Source of the DNA: CAYQTO01 sp964420455
Lineage (GTDB): Bacteria; Sumerlaeota; Sumerlaeia; SLMS01
Assembly (NCBI GenBank): GCA_964420455.1
Contig: CAYQTO010000038.1
Coordinates: 1 to 23,382, forward strand
Direction: 5' to 3'
Length of the DNA stretch: 23,382 nucleotides
The notes under the pieces were generated by a model. The model was not told the origin of the DNA and searched no databases. It was given only the letters and a program-made list of their open reading frames with translations. This document shows positions 8,759-16,454 of this stretch, piece by piece (position 1 is the first letter of the stretch; every line of letters begins with the position of its first letter). A program made the translations under genes and the position numbers.

Positions 8759-9745
8759 TTAGTCCCTTCCCCTTTCCATGCTAAGCGCACCCTGGAAATC
8801 GCTGGCCGCCTGCGGATCAAAACGAATGGTGCTTGCCAGGATCTCTCCCGAATCGCTCAAGAGGAAGAGGGTTGCTTCCGCACTGTTGTCGACCTGACTG
8901 GAAATGGAATCTGGCAGTCTTTCGTTCGAGTCCGCAACAACAGCCACGGTTTGATCAAGCACTTCTATCCATTCCTCCCGCTCGAGCGCCTGCGGACGCC
9001 GCCATTCAGTGCCCCGACGGCTGTCCGAAACGATTAGCAAAGCCAGTGGAAGTTGGCGAATTTCAGCCATCCTGGTGGCCATTGCCAGGTCCAGATGCCA
9101 TTTTGTCCTCCGTTGCAGCTGGGAAAGGACGGTCATGTTTGGCGCGTCCAGTTGTATTGGCAAACGCAATTCTGCGACACGAAAAACTCCTTCACTTTCT
9201 TCGCCAACGACAAAGGCAATGCTTTCGATGGAATCGCGTCGTATTTCGCGAAAGGTACTTGCAGGCAGCGAAACGTGCTGCCAATCCGCGCTGGAAGAAA
9301 CAGGAAGAAGGTGAACGGCACGCTGGCGTTCGGTGTCTCGGACAACAACCTCGAACGCCTCGAGGTCCACGGTGGACTGAAGGAGAAACTGGAAGGACTC
9401 CGTCTCCATCAGGCTGGTAGGCGAGTGAAAGGGAATCGCGACGCCCGCGTAGGAATAGCCGAGTTCCTGGTTTGGTTGAACGACGAATCGCGCTTCGAGC
9501 ACGGCTTCCTGGCGGCCATTGGGCAGTTGAAGACGGGGAAAGTCGATCGAGAGAGCCGAAGTGGCGTTGGCGGATTCGTCGCGGTCGGAGATGGCGACAG
9601 GATTCGCGGCATAAAGGCTGAGGTCACGCCAATCGACCAAGGTCCCAGGCGGCAGGGAATCACGGCCCGGCTCGGCGCGGAGGCCAAACGTTTCAGGAAG
9701 AACCATCAATCCAAGCAGGGCGATCAGGGCAGGAAAACGTGTCAT
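8759..9745 (-). CDS. Exported jelly-roll protein with a C-terminal thioredoxin-fold-like part
   Basis: A 328-residue protein whose ATG overlaps the permease stop (ATGA, 9742-9745); this and the signal peptide MTRFPALIALLGLMVL fix the start, although the frame is open further upstream. Residues ~35-197 look like a carbohydrate-binding jelly-roll (TLVDWRDLSLY, ADWQHVSLPASTFREI, ESIAFVVGEESEGVFRVAEL). Residues ~215-310 have an alternating strand/helix pattern (LPLALLIVSDSRRGTEW, TVAVVADSNERL, ATLFLLSDSGEILAS) reminiscent of thioredoxin-like folds, but no cysteine is present, so no redox function is proposed. Position between permease and phosphorylase suggests an accessory sugar-binding or transporter-associated role; this is inference. 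No known family is recognised over the full length. Confidence 0.75.
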   Translation of the reverse strand: MTRFPALIALLGLMVLPETFGLRAEPGRDSLPPGTLVDWRDLSLYAANPVAISDRDESANATSALSIDFPRLQLPNGRQEAVLEARFVVQPNQELGYSYAGVAIPFHSPTSLMETESFQFLLQSTVDLEAFEVVVRDTERQRAVHLLPVSSSADWQHVSLPASTFREIRRDSIESIAFVVGEESEGVFRVAELRLPIQLDAPNMTVLSQLQRRTKWHLDLAMATRMAEIRQLPLALLIVSDSRRGTEWRRPQALEREEWIEVLDQTVAVVADSNERLPDSISSQVDNSAEATLFLLSDSGEILASTIRFDPQAASDFQGALSMERGRD

Positions 9746-11070
9746 CCTTTGACTCCTTCGTGGACAAGTCCAGCAATGAGTTGTTTTTGGAAGAACAGAA
9801 AGAGGACAAAAATGGGGAGAGCGGTCAGGGTGGAGGCGGCCATGAGACTGACCCAGTCCACAGTATCGCGGGCGCTGTAAAGGGCGAGGGCCACCGGCAG
9901 GGTTCTCATTTCCGGCGTCTGGATCAGAATAAGGGGAAAGATGAATGAGTTCCAGTTGAAAAGAAAAGCGAGGAGCGCCACGGTGGCAAGAATCGGCCGT
10001 TGGAGGGGAGCGATGACGTGCCATAGAAGCTGGGGAATTGTGGCGCCATCGATGACAGCTGCCTCCTCGTAGGAATCGGGAATGGAAAGGAGGCTTTGGC
10101 GGACGAGAAAGACACCGAGCGGCAGCACGAGGTTGGGGAGGATGAGGCCGGAATAGGAGTCGAGTAGCCCGATACCGCCTCGGCCGAGCCAGTCGTTTCC
10201 ACCAAAGAGGGGGAAATTCTGGAAGATCAGAAAGGCAGGTATGAGAAGAACCTGGGAAGGGATAAGCATGGTGCCCAGCATGATTGCCCAGAGTACCTGG
10301 CGGAGGCGGGTCTGTCCCCTTGCGAAGGCATAACCGGCGCAGAGACTGGTCACGACGGAACCAAGAGTAACGGCAACCGCAACGAGAAGGCTATTCAGGG
10401 TGTAGCGAGAGAAATTGTCGGCACGCCAGACATCGATGAAGTTGATGAGTGTGATTCTTTTTGGCCTAACGCCAATCGATTCGATTGTGGCGGTGTCATT
10501 GGGCGCCTTGATGAAGAAGGCCGTAATGATCTGGCCATCGAAGGTGGAAGCGCCTGTTTGCGCCGCATCCGAAGCCGTAAGAGGGAGCGAAGGATTGGTG
10601 GAGAAGAGACCTCCGGATCCGACGAGGGGCTGTCGGGCAAATTCTCCGGCAAGATTACGCCAGTAAACTGCAAAGTTACCCTCCGAGGCGCTTCCGCGCA
10701 AAAAGAATTCGCGATACCTCCGGAGATCGCCATCCCAGGCTATGGAAAGAGCTGCATCGGGCGCCTTTGCCTGAAGAGTTCCTCGATCCGTTTTTTCCCA
10801 AGCATCAGCATCGACAAGGAAACCCTCGGTTGCATCCCACCGTCCTGCAACCATGGGCTGGTTCTGGAGTGTAAGAGGGTATCCCTGGGCCCGCGCGAGC
10901 AGAATGGTATTGGGAAGCCCCTCGAGCGGATCACCGACCGGCTGGAGCGAGGTGCGGATCATGATCATGAGTGGGAGAACGGAAACAGCAAAGAATCCAC
11001 AAGTGATCAAAAAGACCGCAAAGCGACCGGGCGTGGAGAAGACATGACGGAGTTCCCCGGGGATATTCAA
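9742..11070 (-). CDS. Sugar ABC transporter permease, MalG-like, with large periplasmic insert
   Basis: A 442-residue inner-membrane protein of the binding-protein-dependent transport (MalG/carbohydrate uptake family 1) type. TM1 is at ~17-39 and the remaining helices begin at ~223. The EAA loop reads EEAAVIDGATIPQLLWHVIAP (334-354), the contact site for the ATPase. Typical members have ~280 residues; this one has ~175 residues inserted between TM1 and TM2 (41-215), beta-rich and aromatic (GRWDATEGFLVD, RYREFFLRG, NFAVYWRN, ATIESIGVRP). The start is taken as TTG at 11070, overlapping the upstream stop as TTGA, with AGGAAAGGGGG seven bases ahead; no ATG is available in frame before TM1. It forms the membrane channel together with the adjacent permease. 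Confidence 0.88.
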   Translation of the reverse strand: MNIPGELRHVFSTPGRFAVFLITCGFFAVSVLPLMIMIRTSLQPVGDPLEGLPNTILLARAQGYPLTLQNQPMVAGRWDATEGFLVDADAWEKTDRGTLQAKAPDAALSIAWDGDLRRYREFFLRGSASEGNFAVYWRNLAGEFARQPLVGSGGLFSTNPSLPLTASDAAQTGASTFDGQIITAFFIKAPNDTATIESIGVRPKRITLINFIDVWRADNFSRYTLNSLLVAVAVTLGSVVTSLCAGYAFARGQTRLRQVLWAIMLGTMLIPSQVLLIPAFLIFQNFPLFGGNDWLGRGGIGLLDSYSGLILPNLVLPLGVFLVRQSLLSIPDSYEEAAVIDGATIPQLLWHVIAPLQRPILATVALLAFLFNWNSFIFPLILIQTPEMRTLPVALALYSARDTVDWVSLMAASTLTALPIFVLFLFFQKQLIAGLVHEGVKG

Positions 11071-11987
11071 TCGCCGACCCCCTTTCCTGCCCGAAAGACA
11101 CGATTTTGGACCGCGACAACAATCACCAAGAGGATGACGAGGAGAACGGTCCCCGCGGAGGCGCGGCCCATCTGGAAGCGGACAAAACCAAGCTCGTAGA
11201 TCCAAAAGACAAGCGTGGTGGTGGCACCCATCGGCCCGCCCTGGGTCATGGCAAAGACTTCTGGAAAGACCTGGATGGCATTAATTGTGGCGAGGAAAAC
11301 GGCGAAGGCGATCGTGGGGCGCAGCATGGGGATCGTGATGGAGAAAAAACGGGAAACCGGCCCGGCGCCTTCGATCATGGCCGCTTCGTACAGTTGATTG
11401 GGAATCGCCTGCATGGCGGCGAGGAAAAGGATGGCGTAGAATCCAACGCTTGTCCAGACGGCCATCACCATAAGCGAGGGAAGGGCGAGGTTGGGGTTTA
11501 GAAGCCACGACGGCCGTGGGGGGGAAATGCCAACTGCGATCAGTAACCGGTCTGCAATGCCATCCGTTGCGTAGAGAAACTTGAAAAGGAGCGAAATAAC
11601 AATAATGGAGGTGACGGTGGGGAGAAAGAACCCGGCGCGAAAGAGGCCCCGAAAGGGTAGCGGACGATTGAGAATCGCGGCGAGAACAAGGGAAAGAAAA
11701 ATGATGACCGGCACCGTTCCGACAGCGTAAAGGAGGGAATTTCCAAGGGAAGACCAAAAGACGGGGGCTGAGATCACGTGGCGGTAGTTCTCGATGCCGG
11801 CGAAGTCCCATTGGGGGTTAAGGAGGCTGTAATCGTAAAAGCTGACCGCGAGGGCGAAGAAGGGGGGAAAAATACCGAAGGCCACAAAGGTCAACAACCA
11901 GGGCGAGAGGAGGAGGAGCGTTTGCAGGCGGTTGGGGCGACAGGGAGACCGATGAAGGCGGACGGGTGGGAGGGGCGCGGAGGTCAT
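11067..11987 (-). CDS. Sugar ABC transporter permease, MalF/UgpA-like
   Basis: A 306-residue integral membrane protein with six predicted helices, the usual length for carbohydrate uptake family 1 permeases without the MalF P2 loop. Hallmarks are the N-terminal helix LLLLSPWLLTFVAFGIFPPF, the segment FFLPTVTSIIVISLLFKFLY, the EAA loop YEAAMIEGAGPVSRFFSITIP (~200-220) and VFPEVFAMTQGGPMGATTTL, which is highly typical of the family. It pairs with the MalG-like permease downstream. The ATG overlaps the stop of the solute-binding protein gene (ATGA, 11984-11987) and GGAGGAG lies just ahead, so the start is well supported. GC content drops here compared with the two upstream genes. Confidence 0.95.
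   Translation of the reverse strand: MTSAPLPPVRLHRSPCRPNRLQTLLLLSPWLLTFVAFGIFPPFFALAVSFYDYSLLNPQWDFAGIENYRHVISAPVFWSSLGNSLLYAVGTVPVIIFLSLVLAAILNRPLPFRGLFRAGFFLPTVTSIIVISLLFKFLYATDGIADRLLIAVGISPPRPSWLLNPNLALPSLMVMAVWTSVGFYAILFLAAMQAIPNQLYEAAMIEGAGPVSRFFSITIPMLRPTIAFAVFLATINAIQVFPEVFAMTQGGPMGATTTLVFWIYELGFVRFQMGRASAGTVLLVILLVIVVAVQNRVFRAGKGVGD
11078..11088 (-). promoter_or_regulatory. Ribosome binding site supporting a TTG start
   Basis: AGGAAAGGGGG on the minus strand lies seven bases before TTG at 11070. It sits inside the end of the upstream permease gene. It decides the start of the second permease, which has no usable ATG nearby. Confidence 0.6.
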
Positions 11988-13231
11988 TGGTACTCCTCCG
12001 CGAGGGCGGCCCAGTGGCGCTGGGCGCGGTCGACCTGCTGGTCGAGGGGTGCGTCGGTCAGGAGTGCGGTATCGAGGAGGGTGACGAGGTCGCGTCGCAT
12101 TTCCTCCCAGTAGGGAACCGGGTCGGGAGCCATGGCGCGGTCGATCATGCGGGCGTGGAAGGATCGTGCGGCGTCGCCGCGAAACTCGGGGAACTCTTCG
12201 GAGTCCTGAAAGGCGGGGAGGATCGAGCGGATTGGCAGGCTGAGCTGCGTGGCGACAGGCTTGGAGGCGAGGAACTCGAGGAGGCGGAGGGCTTCCTCGG
12301 GGTGGCGTGACTGGCGAAAGACGACGAGCAGTTGGCCGCCGGCCATGGCGCCGCCGGCGGTCTCGGGGTCCGCATCTCGGGGGGCCGGAATTGGCGCGAA
12401 TCCGTAGTCGAGGGTGGGGTAGTCGCGGGGCAGGAGGAGGAAGTTCCAGGCGCCGCTGACATGAAAGGCGAGGCGGCCGGAGCCGAAGGCGCGGTCGAGC
12501 TGGGGCCCGCGGTCGACGAGGGCATAGGGTTTCAGGCCCCGATAGAACTCGAGGGTGCGGAGGAACTCGGGCCTGTCGAGAAGGGGGGCGCGGGTCTCCG
12601 GTTCGAGCAGGCGGATGCGTCCGGAGGAGAGGAAGGAGAAGAACGTCTGCCAGACGGTTTCGGCATCGCCCGCGGGGAGGCCGACGGCGCGGACGCCGGG
12701 CTCGCCGAGCGCCACGACGCGTTGGCTCATTTCCTCGAGTTCGGCCCAGGTCGTCGGCGGCTGGGCGTCGTCGTAGCCGGCACGGCGGAGGAGCTCGCGG
12801 TTGAAGAAAAGCATGCGGGTGCCGACCATCCAGGGGGCGGCATAGAGAGTGCCGCCGTAGGTCGATGCGTCCACGAGCACGCGTTCGTCGACCCCGCTGG
12901 CGAGGACATCATCGAGGGGGAGGAGGACGTCCTGTTCGGCAAAGGCGGCGAGCCATGTCATGCCCAGCTCGCAGACGTCCGGCGGCCGCCGGGTGGCGAG
13001 GGAGAGAAGAATCTTCTCGAACCCGCGGTCCCAGGGGAGCTGTTCGGCGCTGACGCGGATGCCGGGGTTCTCCGCCTCGAACTCGCGGAGCACCGGGTTG
13101 AGTTCGTTCTGCACGTCGGTGCTGAAGACCCAGAGGCGGAGTTCCACGGGCCCGCCGTCGCTCCCGGAGTTTCCGGGACCGCAGGAGACGGCGAGCGCCG
13201 CGAGGAGCGCGAGGGTCAGCAGGCGGATCAC
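11984..13231 (-). CDS. Extracellular sugar-binding lipoprotein of an ABC importer
   Basis: A 415-residue solute-binding protein of the family 1 (maltose-binding-like) type. A GTG at 13231 overlaps the upstream stop (GTGA, 13228-13231). It gives a clean lipoprotein signal, RLLTLALLAALAVSC, with lipobox LAVSC and acylated Cys17. AGGAG lies about 13 bases upstream. The mature part shows family features: ELRLWVFSTDVQNELNPVLREFEAENPGIRV, then PWDRGFEKILLSLATRRPPDV, YAAPWMVGTRMLFFNRELLRRAG and GGAMAGGQLLVVFRQSRHPEEALRLLEFL. It captures an oligosaccharide outside the inner membrane and delivers it to the two permeases. The open frame continues upstream to 13666, but that part is a shadow of the preceding gene. 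Ligand unknown. Confidence 0.94.
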   Translation of the reverse strand: MIRLLTLALLAALAVSCGPGNSGSDGGPVELRLWVFSTDVQNELNPVLREFEAENPGIRVSAEQLPWDRGFEKILLSLATRRPPDVCELGMTWLAAFAEQDVLLPLDDVLASGVDERVLVDASTYGGTLYAAPWMVGTRMLFFNRELLRRAGYDDAQPPTTWAELEEMSQRVVALGEPGVRAVGLPAGDAETVWQTFFSFLSSGRIRLLEPETRAPLLDRPEFLRTLEFYRGLKPYALVDRGPQLDRAFGSGRLAFHVSGAWNFLLLPRDYPTLDYGFAPIPAPRDADPETAGGAMAGGQLLVVFRQSRHPEEALRLLEFLASKPVATQLSLPIRSILPAFQDSEEFPEFRGDAARSFHARMIDRAMAPDPVPYWEEMRRDLVTLLDTALLTDAPLDQQVDRAQRHWAALAEEYQ

Positions 13232-15369
13232 GGACCAGCCAGGCTCCTGTCGAACTCGAGGAGGCGCTGCCAGACGGCGCCCTCGATCGTGGAGGGGAAA
13301 TAGCGGTAACGCTGGCGGCCGACGAAATGACCGCGGGCGAGCCCACCCCAGATCGCTGGCGCGCCGATCGCCTCGCCCACGTCGGGGTCCAGCGCCAGCT
13401 CGCGGACGATTTTCAGTGAGGGCTCCAGAAACGGCAGCATGGAATCCTCCGGCGATCCGGCAACCATCTCCCCGGTGGCGGCCTCCACCATCACGGCAAA
13501 CTCGTGATGGGTGGCGATGGCGGGGATGCCGACGAGAACGTGGCGGCTTGCCTCGCGGGCGGCCTCGGCAAAGGCAAGGGCGTTGCGGCGCGCGCGGGTC
13601 TCGTACACCTCCGGGGTCTTGCCGAGGTCGTAATTCATGATCGCGACATAGTCGAGGCTGGGCCACTGCTCGGGGGGGACGGTCGAGGCGAGGCCGATCG
13701 CCAGGCTCAGGTTCTTGGTCCAGCCATGGCGCGAGAGGGCGCGGGTGAGGCGGACCTGGCTTGCCCGGTACGGTTCGAGGTCCAGGTGCAGGCCGCTGAC
13801 TTCCGGGAGAGGCATCAGTTCCTCAACGAGGCGGCGGGCGATCCTGTCCACGGCCTCGTCATCCACGAGATCGAAATTCCCCGCCCCGTCGATCATGAGA
13901 TGAAAGTGGGCGTCGGGCATGGCCTGGGCCCACTCGCGGAGGTCCTCGAGATTCAAGTCACTGAGGGAGGCGGTGAGCGGGTCCACAGAGCCGCCATAGA
14001 TGAACCCGTGAAAGGGCTCGTTGGTTGTGGAAAGGGAGGAAAAGGCGGCGAACTCGGAGAGGAGTTCCTCATCCGGCGCGTAGCCCCAGAAGGTCCACCC
14101 GCGGAGCGGTGTCGCGGGAGTGGCGGGGTCGAGCTTGACGAGGGGAAGGGCGCCGGATTCCGTGCCGGCCCTCCATCGCATCTCGTAGGGCCCGGGGTTC
14201 CAAGCGCGCGTGTCCACGTCGAGGGTGCCTCCCGCGGCGTTCTGGGTGCCGGACCAGACCTCCCCGGAGGATTCGCCGAGGGAGCGAACCTGGAGGGTCA
14301 CCGTCTCGCCGTCGAGGCGCGGTGCCACCACGAGCGGAAGGACGTCCCGGAATCGCTCGAAGGGCGTTCGGACGGATTCCTGCGGTTGGAAGAACCAATC
14401 CTGGGTGTTCTGGTCCACGAGATGTCCCTCCGAATCGTAAAGGCGGGCCACGAGGGTTCGGGCCGCCACCATCTCGGTCATGGGGAGCAGGTGGGTTGCG
14501 GTGGGGTCCGTGGCGGTGAGGGAGGCTTCCGGGAGGGGCTTCACCGGGTCCGCGGAGTCGTCGGTGCGGAGCGAGGCCGTGGCCGCCCAGCGGGTCTCGC
14601 CCGCGGGCGGATCCAGCAAGGTAACCAGGGTCGAGACCCCCTCGGCGGTGCGCGTCGGCTGGATGTCGATGGCGGCGGGGAACGGTGCCATGCCCGGCGG
14701 GAGGATCATAGTCCCAAAGGAATCGGGGGTGTGAAAGGAACCCTCCGTTGGCGACCAGGTCACGAGGGCTGGGGTGCCCTCCTCGGGAAAGGAGACGGCG
14801 GCGAGCTGGAGCCACAATTCCTCCGGGAGGACGGGTCGGGGCGGGCCGTCAGGGACGGACCGGCGAAGGAGGGCGAGGGGCACGGCGAGGCGGACGCCCC
14901 AGGCGCCGTCGGCGGTGGCAACAGGCTCCGCGTTCACTGGCCCGTCCCAGCCCGGGTCGAGGCTCCAACCACCATCGCGGCCCGCCTCGTCGAAGAGAGA
15001 GCCATGGGCATCCGTGGCGAAGTGATAGTAGGAATGATCGGGGGTGCCAGCGGATCCAACAAAGAGCTCGGCAGTGGCGCCCTCGAAGAGGGCGAGATCG
15101 TCGCGGCGGACGGGGCCTTCGCCGGGCTCGCCGGAGACTTCCCACTCCACAAGGAGGCTGCCTTCGTACACGCCGATCCACGCCCGGGCCGGTGCCGGAT
15201 CGCGAGGACTGCCATCGATGCCATGGCGAAGGTCGACTGCAGCGCCTGACTCGCGAAGCTGGTCCGGGGCGGGGATGGGGGGGACCTCCATGCGGGCCGG
15301 CGCGGCGACCAACGGCGAGAGGGGCAGCGACGCGAGGAGAGGCGCGGCGAGCGCCACGATTCGGTTCAT
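13228..15369 (-). CDS. Exported CBM9-like plus GH18-like TIM-barrel protein
   Basis: A 713-residue exported protein with a signal peptide (MNRIVALAAPLLASLPLSPLVAA). Residues ~30-225 resemble a CBM9/DOMON-like sugar-binding domain (AWIGVYEGSLLVEWEVSG, GATAELFVGS, YYHFATDAHGSLFD, AWGVRLAVPLALL). A linking beta region follows (~230-420). The C-terminal ~290 residues look like a TIM barrel related to GH18: VSGLHLDLEPYRAS (524-537; Asp530 and Glu532 in a D-x-E arrangement), LDYVAIMNYDLGK (572-584) matching the GH18 MxYD strand, and a final IWGGL strand. Glu532 is the candidate acid. The substrate could be a beta-linked glycan; chitin is not proven. The start overlaps the ROK stop (ATGA, 15366-15369) with GGAAAGGA upstream. 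Being in the transporter operon, it probably prepares or binds the imported sugar. Confidence 0.8.
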   Translation of the reverse strand: MNRIVALAAPLLASLPLSPLVAAPARMEVPPIPAPDQLRESGAAVDLRHGIDGSPRDPAPARAWIGVYEGSLLVEWEVSGEPGEGPVRRDDLALFEGATAELFVGSAGTPDHSYYHFATDAHGSLFDEAGRDGGWSLDPGWDGPVNAEPVATADGAWGVRLAVPLALLRRSVPDGPPRPVLPEELWLQLAAVSFPEEGTPALVTWSPTEGSFHTPDSFGTMILPPGMAPFPAAIDIQPTRTAEGVSTLVTLLDPPAGETRWAATASLRTDDSADPVKPLPEASLTATDPTATHLLPMTEMVAARTLVARLYDSEGHLVDQNTQDWFFQPQESVRTPFERFRDVLPLVVAPRLDGETVTLQVRSLGESSGEVWSGTQNAAGGTLDVDTRAWNPGPYEMRWRAGTESGALPLVKLDPATPATPLRGWTFWGYAPDEELLSEFAAFSSLSTTNEPFHGFIYGGSVDPLTASLSDLNLEDLREWAQAMPDAHFHLMIDGAGNFDLVDDEAVDRIARRLVEELMPLPEVSGLHLDLEPYRASQVRLTRALSRHGWTKNLSLAIGLASTVPPEQWPSLDYVAIMNYDLGKTPEVYETRARRNALAFAEAAREASRHVLVGIPAIATHHEFAVMVEAATGEMVAGSPEDSMLPFLEPSLKIVRELALDPDVGEAIGAPAIWGGLARGHFVGRQRYRYFPSTIEGAVWQRLLEFDRSLAGP

Positions 15370-16454
15370 CGGGGGGATTCCTTTCCGGTGGTTCGCGACG
15401 CCGGTTCCAGCATGGGGGCGGCGTCGAAGATTTCTTCGTCCAGGACGATGGTGGCGATGTGGCGGGCGACATCCATGGGGTCGCAGGGGGCGACGCGGAT
15501 CTGGACCTCGCGGGCCACCGGGTTACTGTCGGCGATGAGGCGACGGCGCAACTCGTCGACGATCTCCGGGTCCAGCCCGTGCAGGTCGCCGGTGAGCAGC
15601 ACCACCTCCGGATTGAGCAGGTTCACGAGCCCGCAAACCCCCGCGTAGAACTGCTCGACACTGGCGGGCGACCGCTCTTCGAGCGGATTGGGAATCAGTT
15701 GGCAGTGGCGGTATCCGACCTCGCCGGCGGCGCCGCCGGCACCCAGATGAAGGGCACCGTTGAGGATCAGCCCCGCGCCGATCCCTTCGTGGGCGTAAAG
15801 CACCACGCCGTTGGTGACCGGCCCCTTCGACCCGGCCCCGCCTAGAAGGCCGCCGCGGGCCACCGCATTCGCGTCGTTTTCCACATGAAGGGCCTCGCAG
15901 TTGGGAGGCAGCAACTCGCGGAGGCTGATGCGTGCGTCGAAGTAGCGGACCGTTGCCCGCTCGCGGTCCACGAGGCCCATCGCGGCCACCCCCACCCCGA
16001 TCAACGGGTACGACGCCACCGTTTCCGAGTGCGCAAGGCGCCCCATCGCCTGGCTGATCATCCCCCGGAGCGAATCCGCCGTATGCCTCGCCGGATCACG
16101 GAAGGGGATCACACAGGTTTCCAGGATCGCCCCGTTGAGGTCGAGCGCCACGCCTACCACCACGTTGGAGGCCAGATAGATCCCGATGCTGGCGCCGAAG
16201 TGGCCGTTGAGCCCCCACATTTCCGTGGGGCGGCCCCCACTGCGGTCCGGCTGAACGGTGCCACGGGAGGCCACAAGATCCCTGTCCGCCATCGAATGCA
16301 GCAGACGCGAGATGGTCGATGCCTGGAGCCCGGTACGCTCCATCAGCATCTTGGCGCTTGACGGTTGCATGTCCCGAAGAAGGCGAAGGAGGAGGTGGGA
16401 GTTGTGGGTCCGCAGGCTGGCGGTATTTGCGCGCTTCGTGGTGAGTGTGCTCAT
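15366..16454 (-). CDS. ROK-family transcriptional regulator (NagC/Mlc/XylR-like), zinc motif missing
   Basis: A 362-residue cytoplasmic regulator. The N-terminal winged helix includes a helix-turn-helix around residues 32-53 (SSAKMLMERTGLQASTISRLL). The DxGxT-type ROK core begins near GASIGIYLASNVVVGVALDLNG (87-108). ENDANAVARGGL (192-203) and GIGAGLILNGALHLGAGGAAGEVGY (224-248) are classical ROK segments. The family's zinc site (GH...CxCGxxGC after GEIG) is not present: the sequence reads GEVGYRHCQLIPNPL and soon rejoins the C-terminal part (LLNPEVVLLTGDL), shortening the protein. The ATG at 16454 is chosen over the 19-residue longer frame because MSTLTTKRANTASLR is the usual ROK beginning; no strong ribosome binding site is seen. 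As first gene of the operon it probably represses it and responds to an imported sugar. Confidence 0.93.
   Translation of the reverse strand: MSTLTTKRANTASLRTHNSHLLLRLLRDMQPSSAKMLMERTGLQASTISRLLHSMADRDLVASRGTVQPDRSGGRPTEMWGLNGHFGASIGIYLASNVVVGVALDLNGAILETCVIPFRDPARHTADSLRGMISQAMGRLAHSETVASYPLIGVGVAAMGLVDRERATVRYFDARISLRELLPPNCEALHVENDANAVARGGLLGGAGSKGPVTNGVVLYAHEGIGAGLILNGALHLGAGGAAGEVGYRHCQLIPNPLEERSPASVEQFYAGVCGLVNLLNPEVVLLTGDLHGLDPEIVDELRRRLIADSNPVAREVQIRVAPCDPMDVARHIATIVLDEEIFDAAPMLEPASRTTGKESPR

Noticed and set aside
13504..15249. 581-residue plus-strand open frame
   Set aside because: Antisense shadow of the CBM9/GH18-like gene; Gly/Arg/Glu-rich, no domain pattern, no ribosome binding site.
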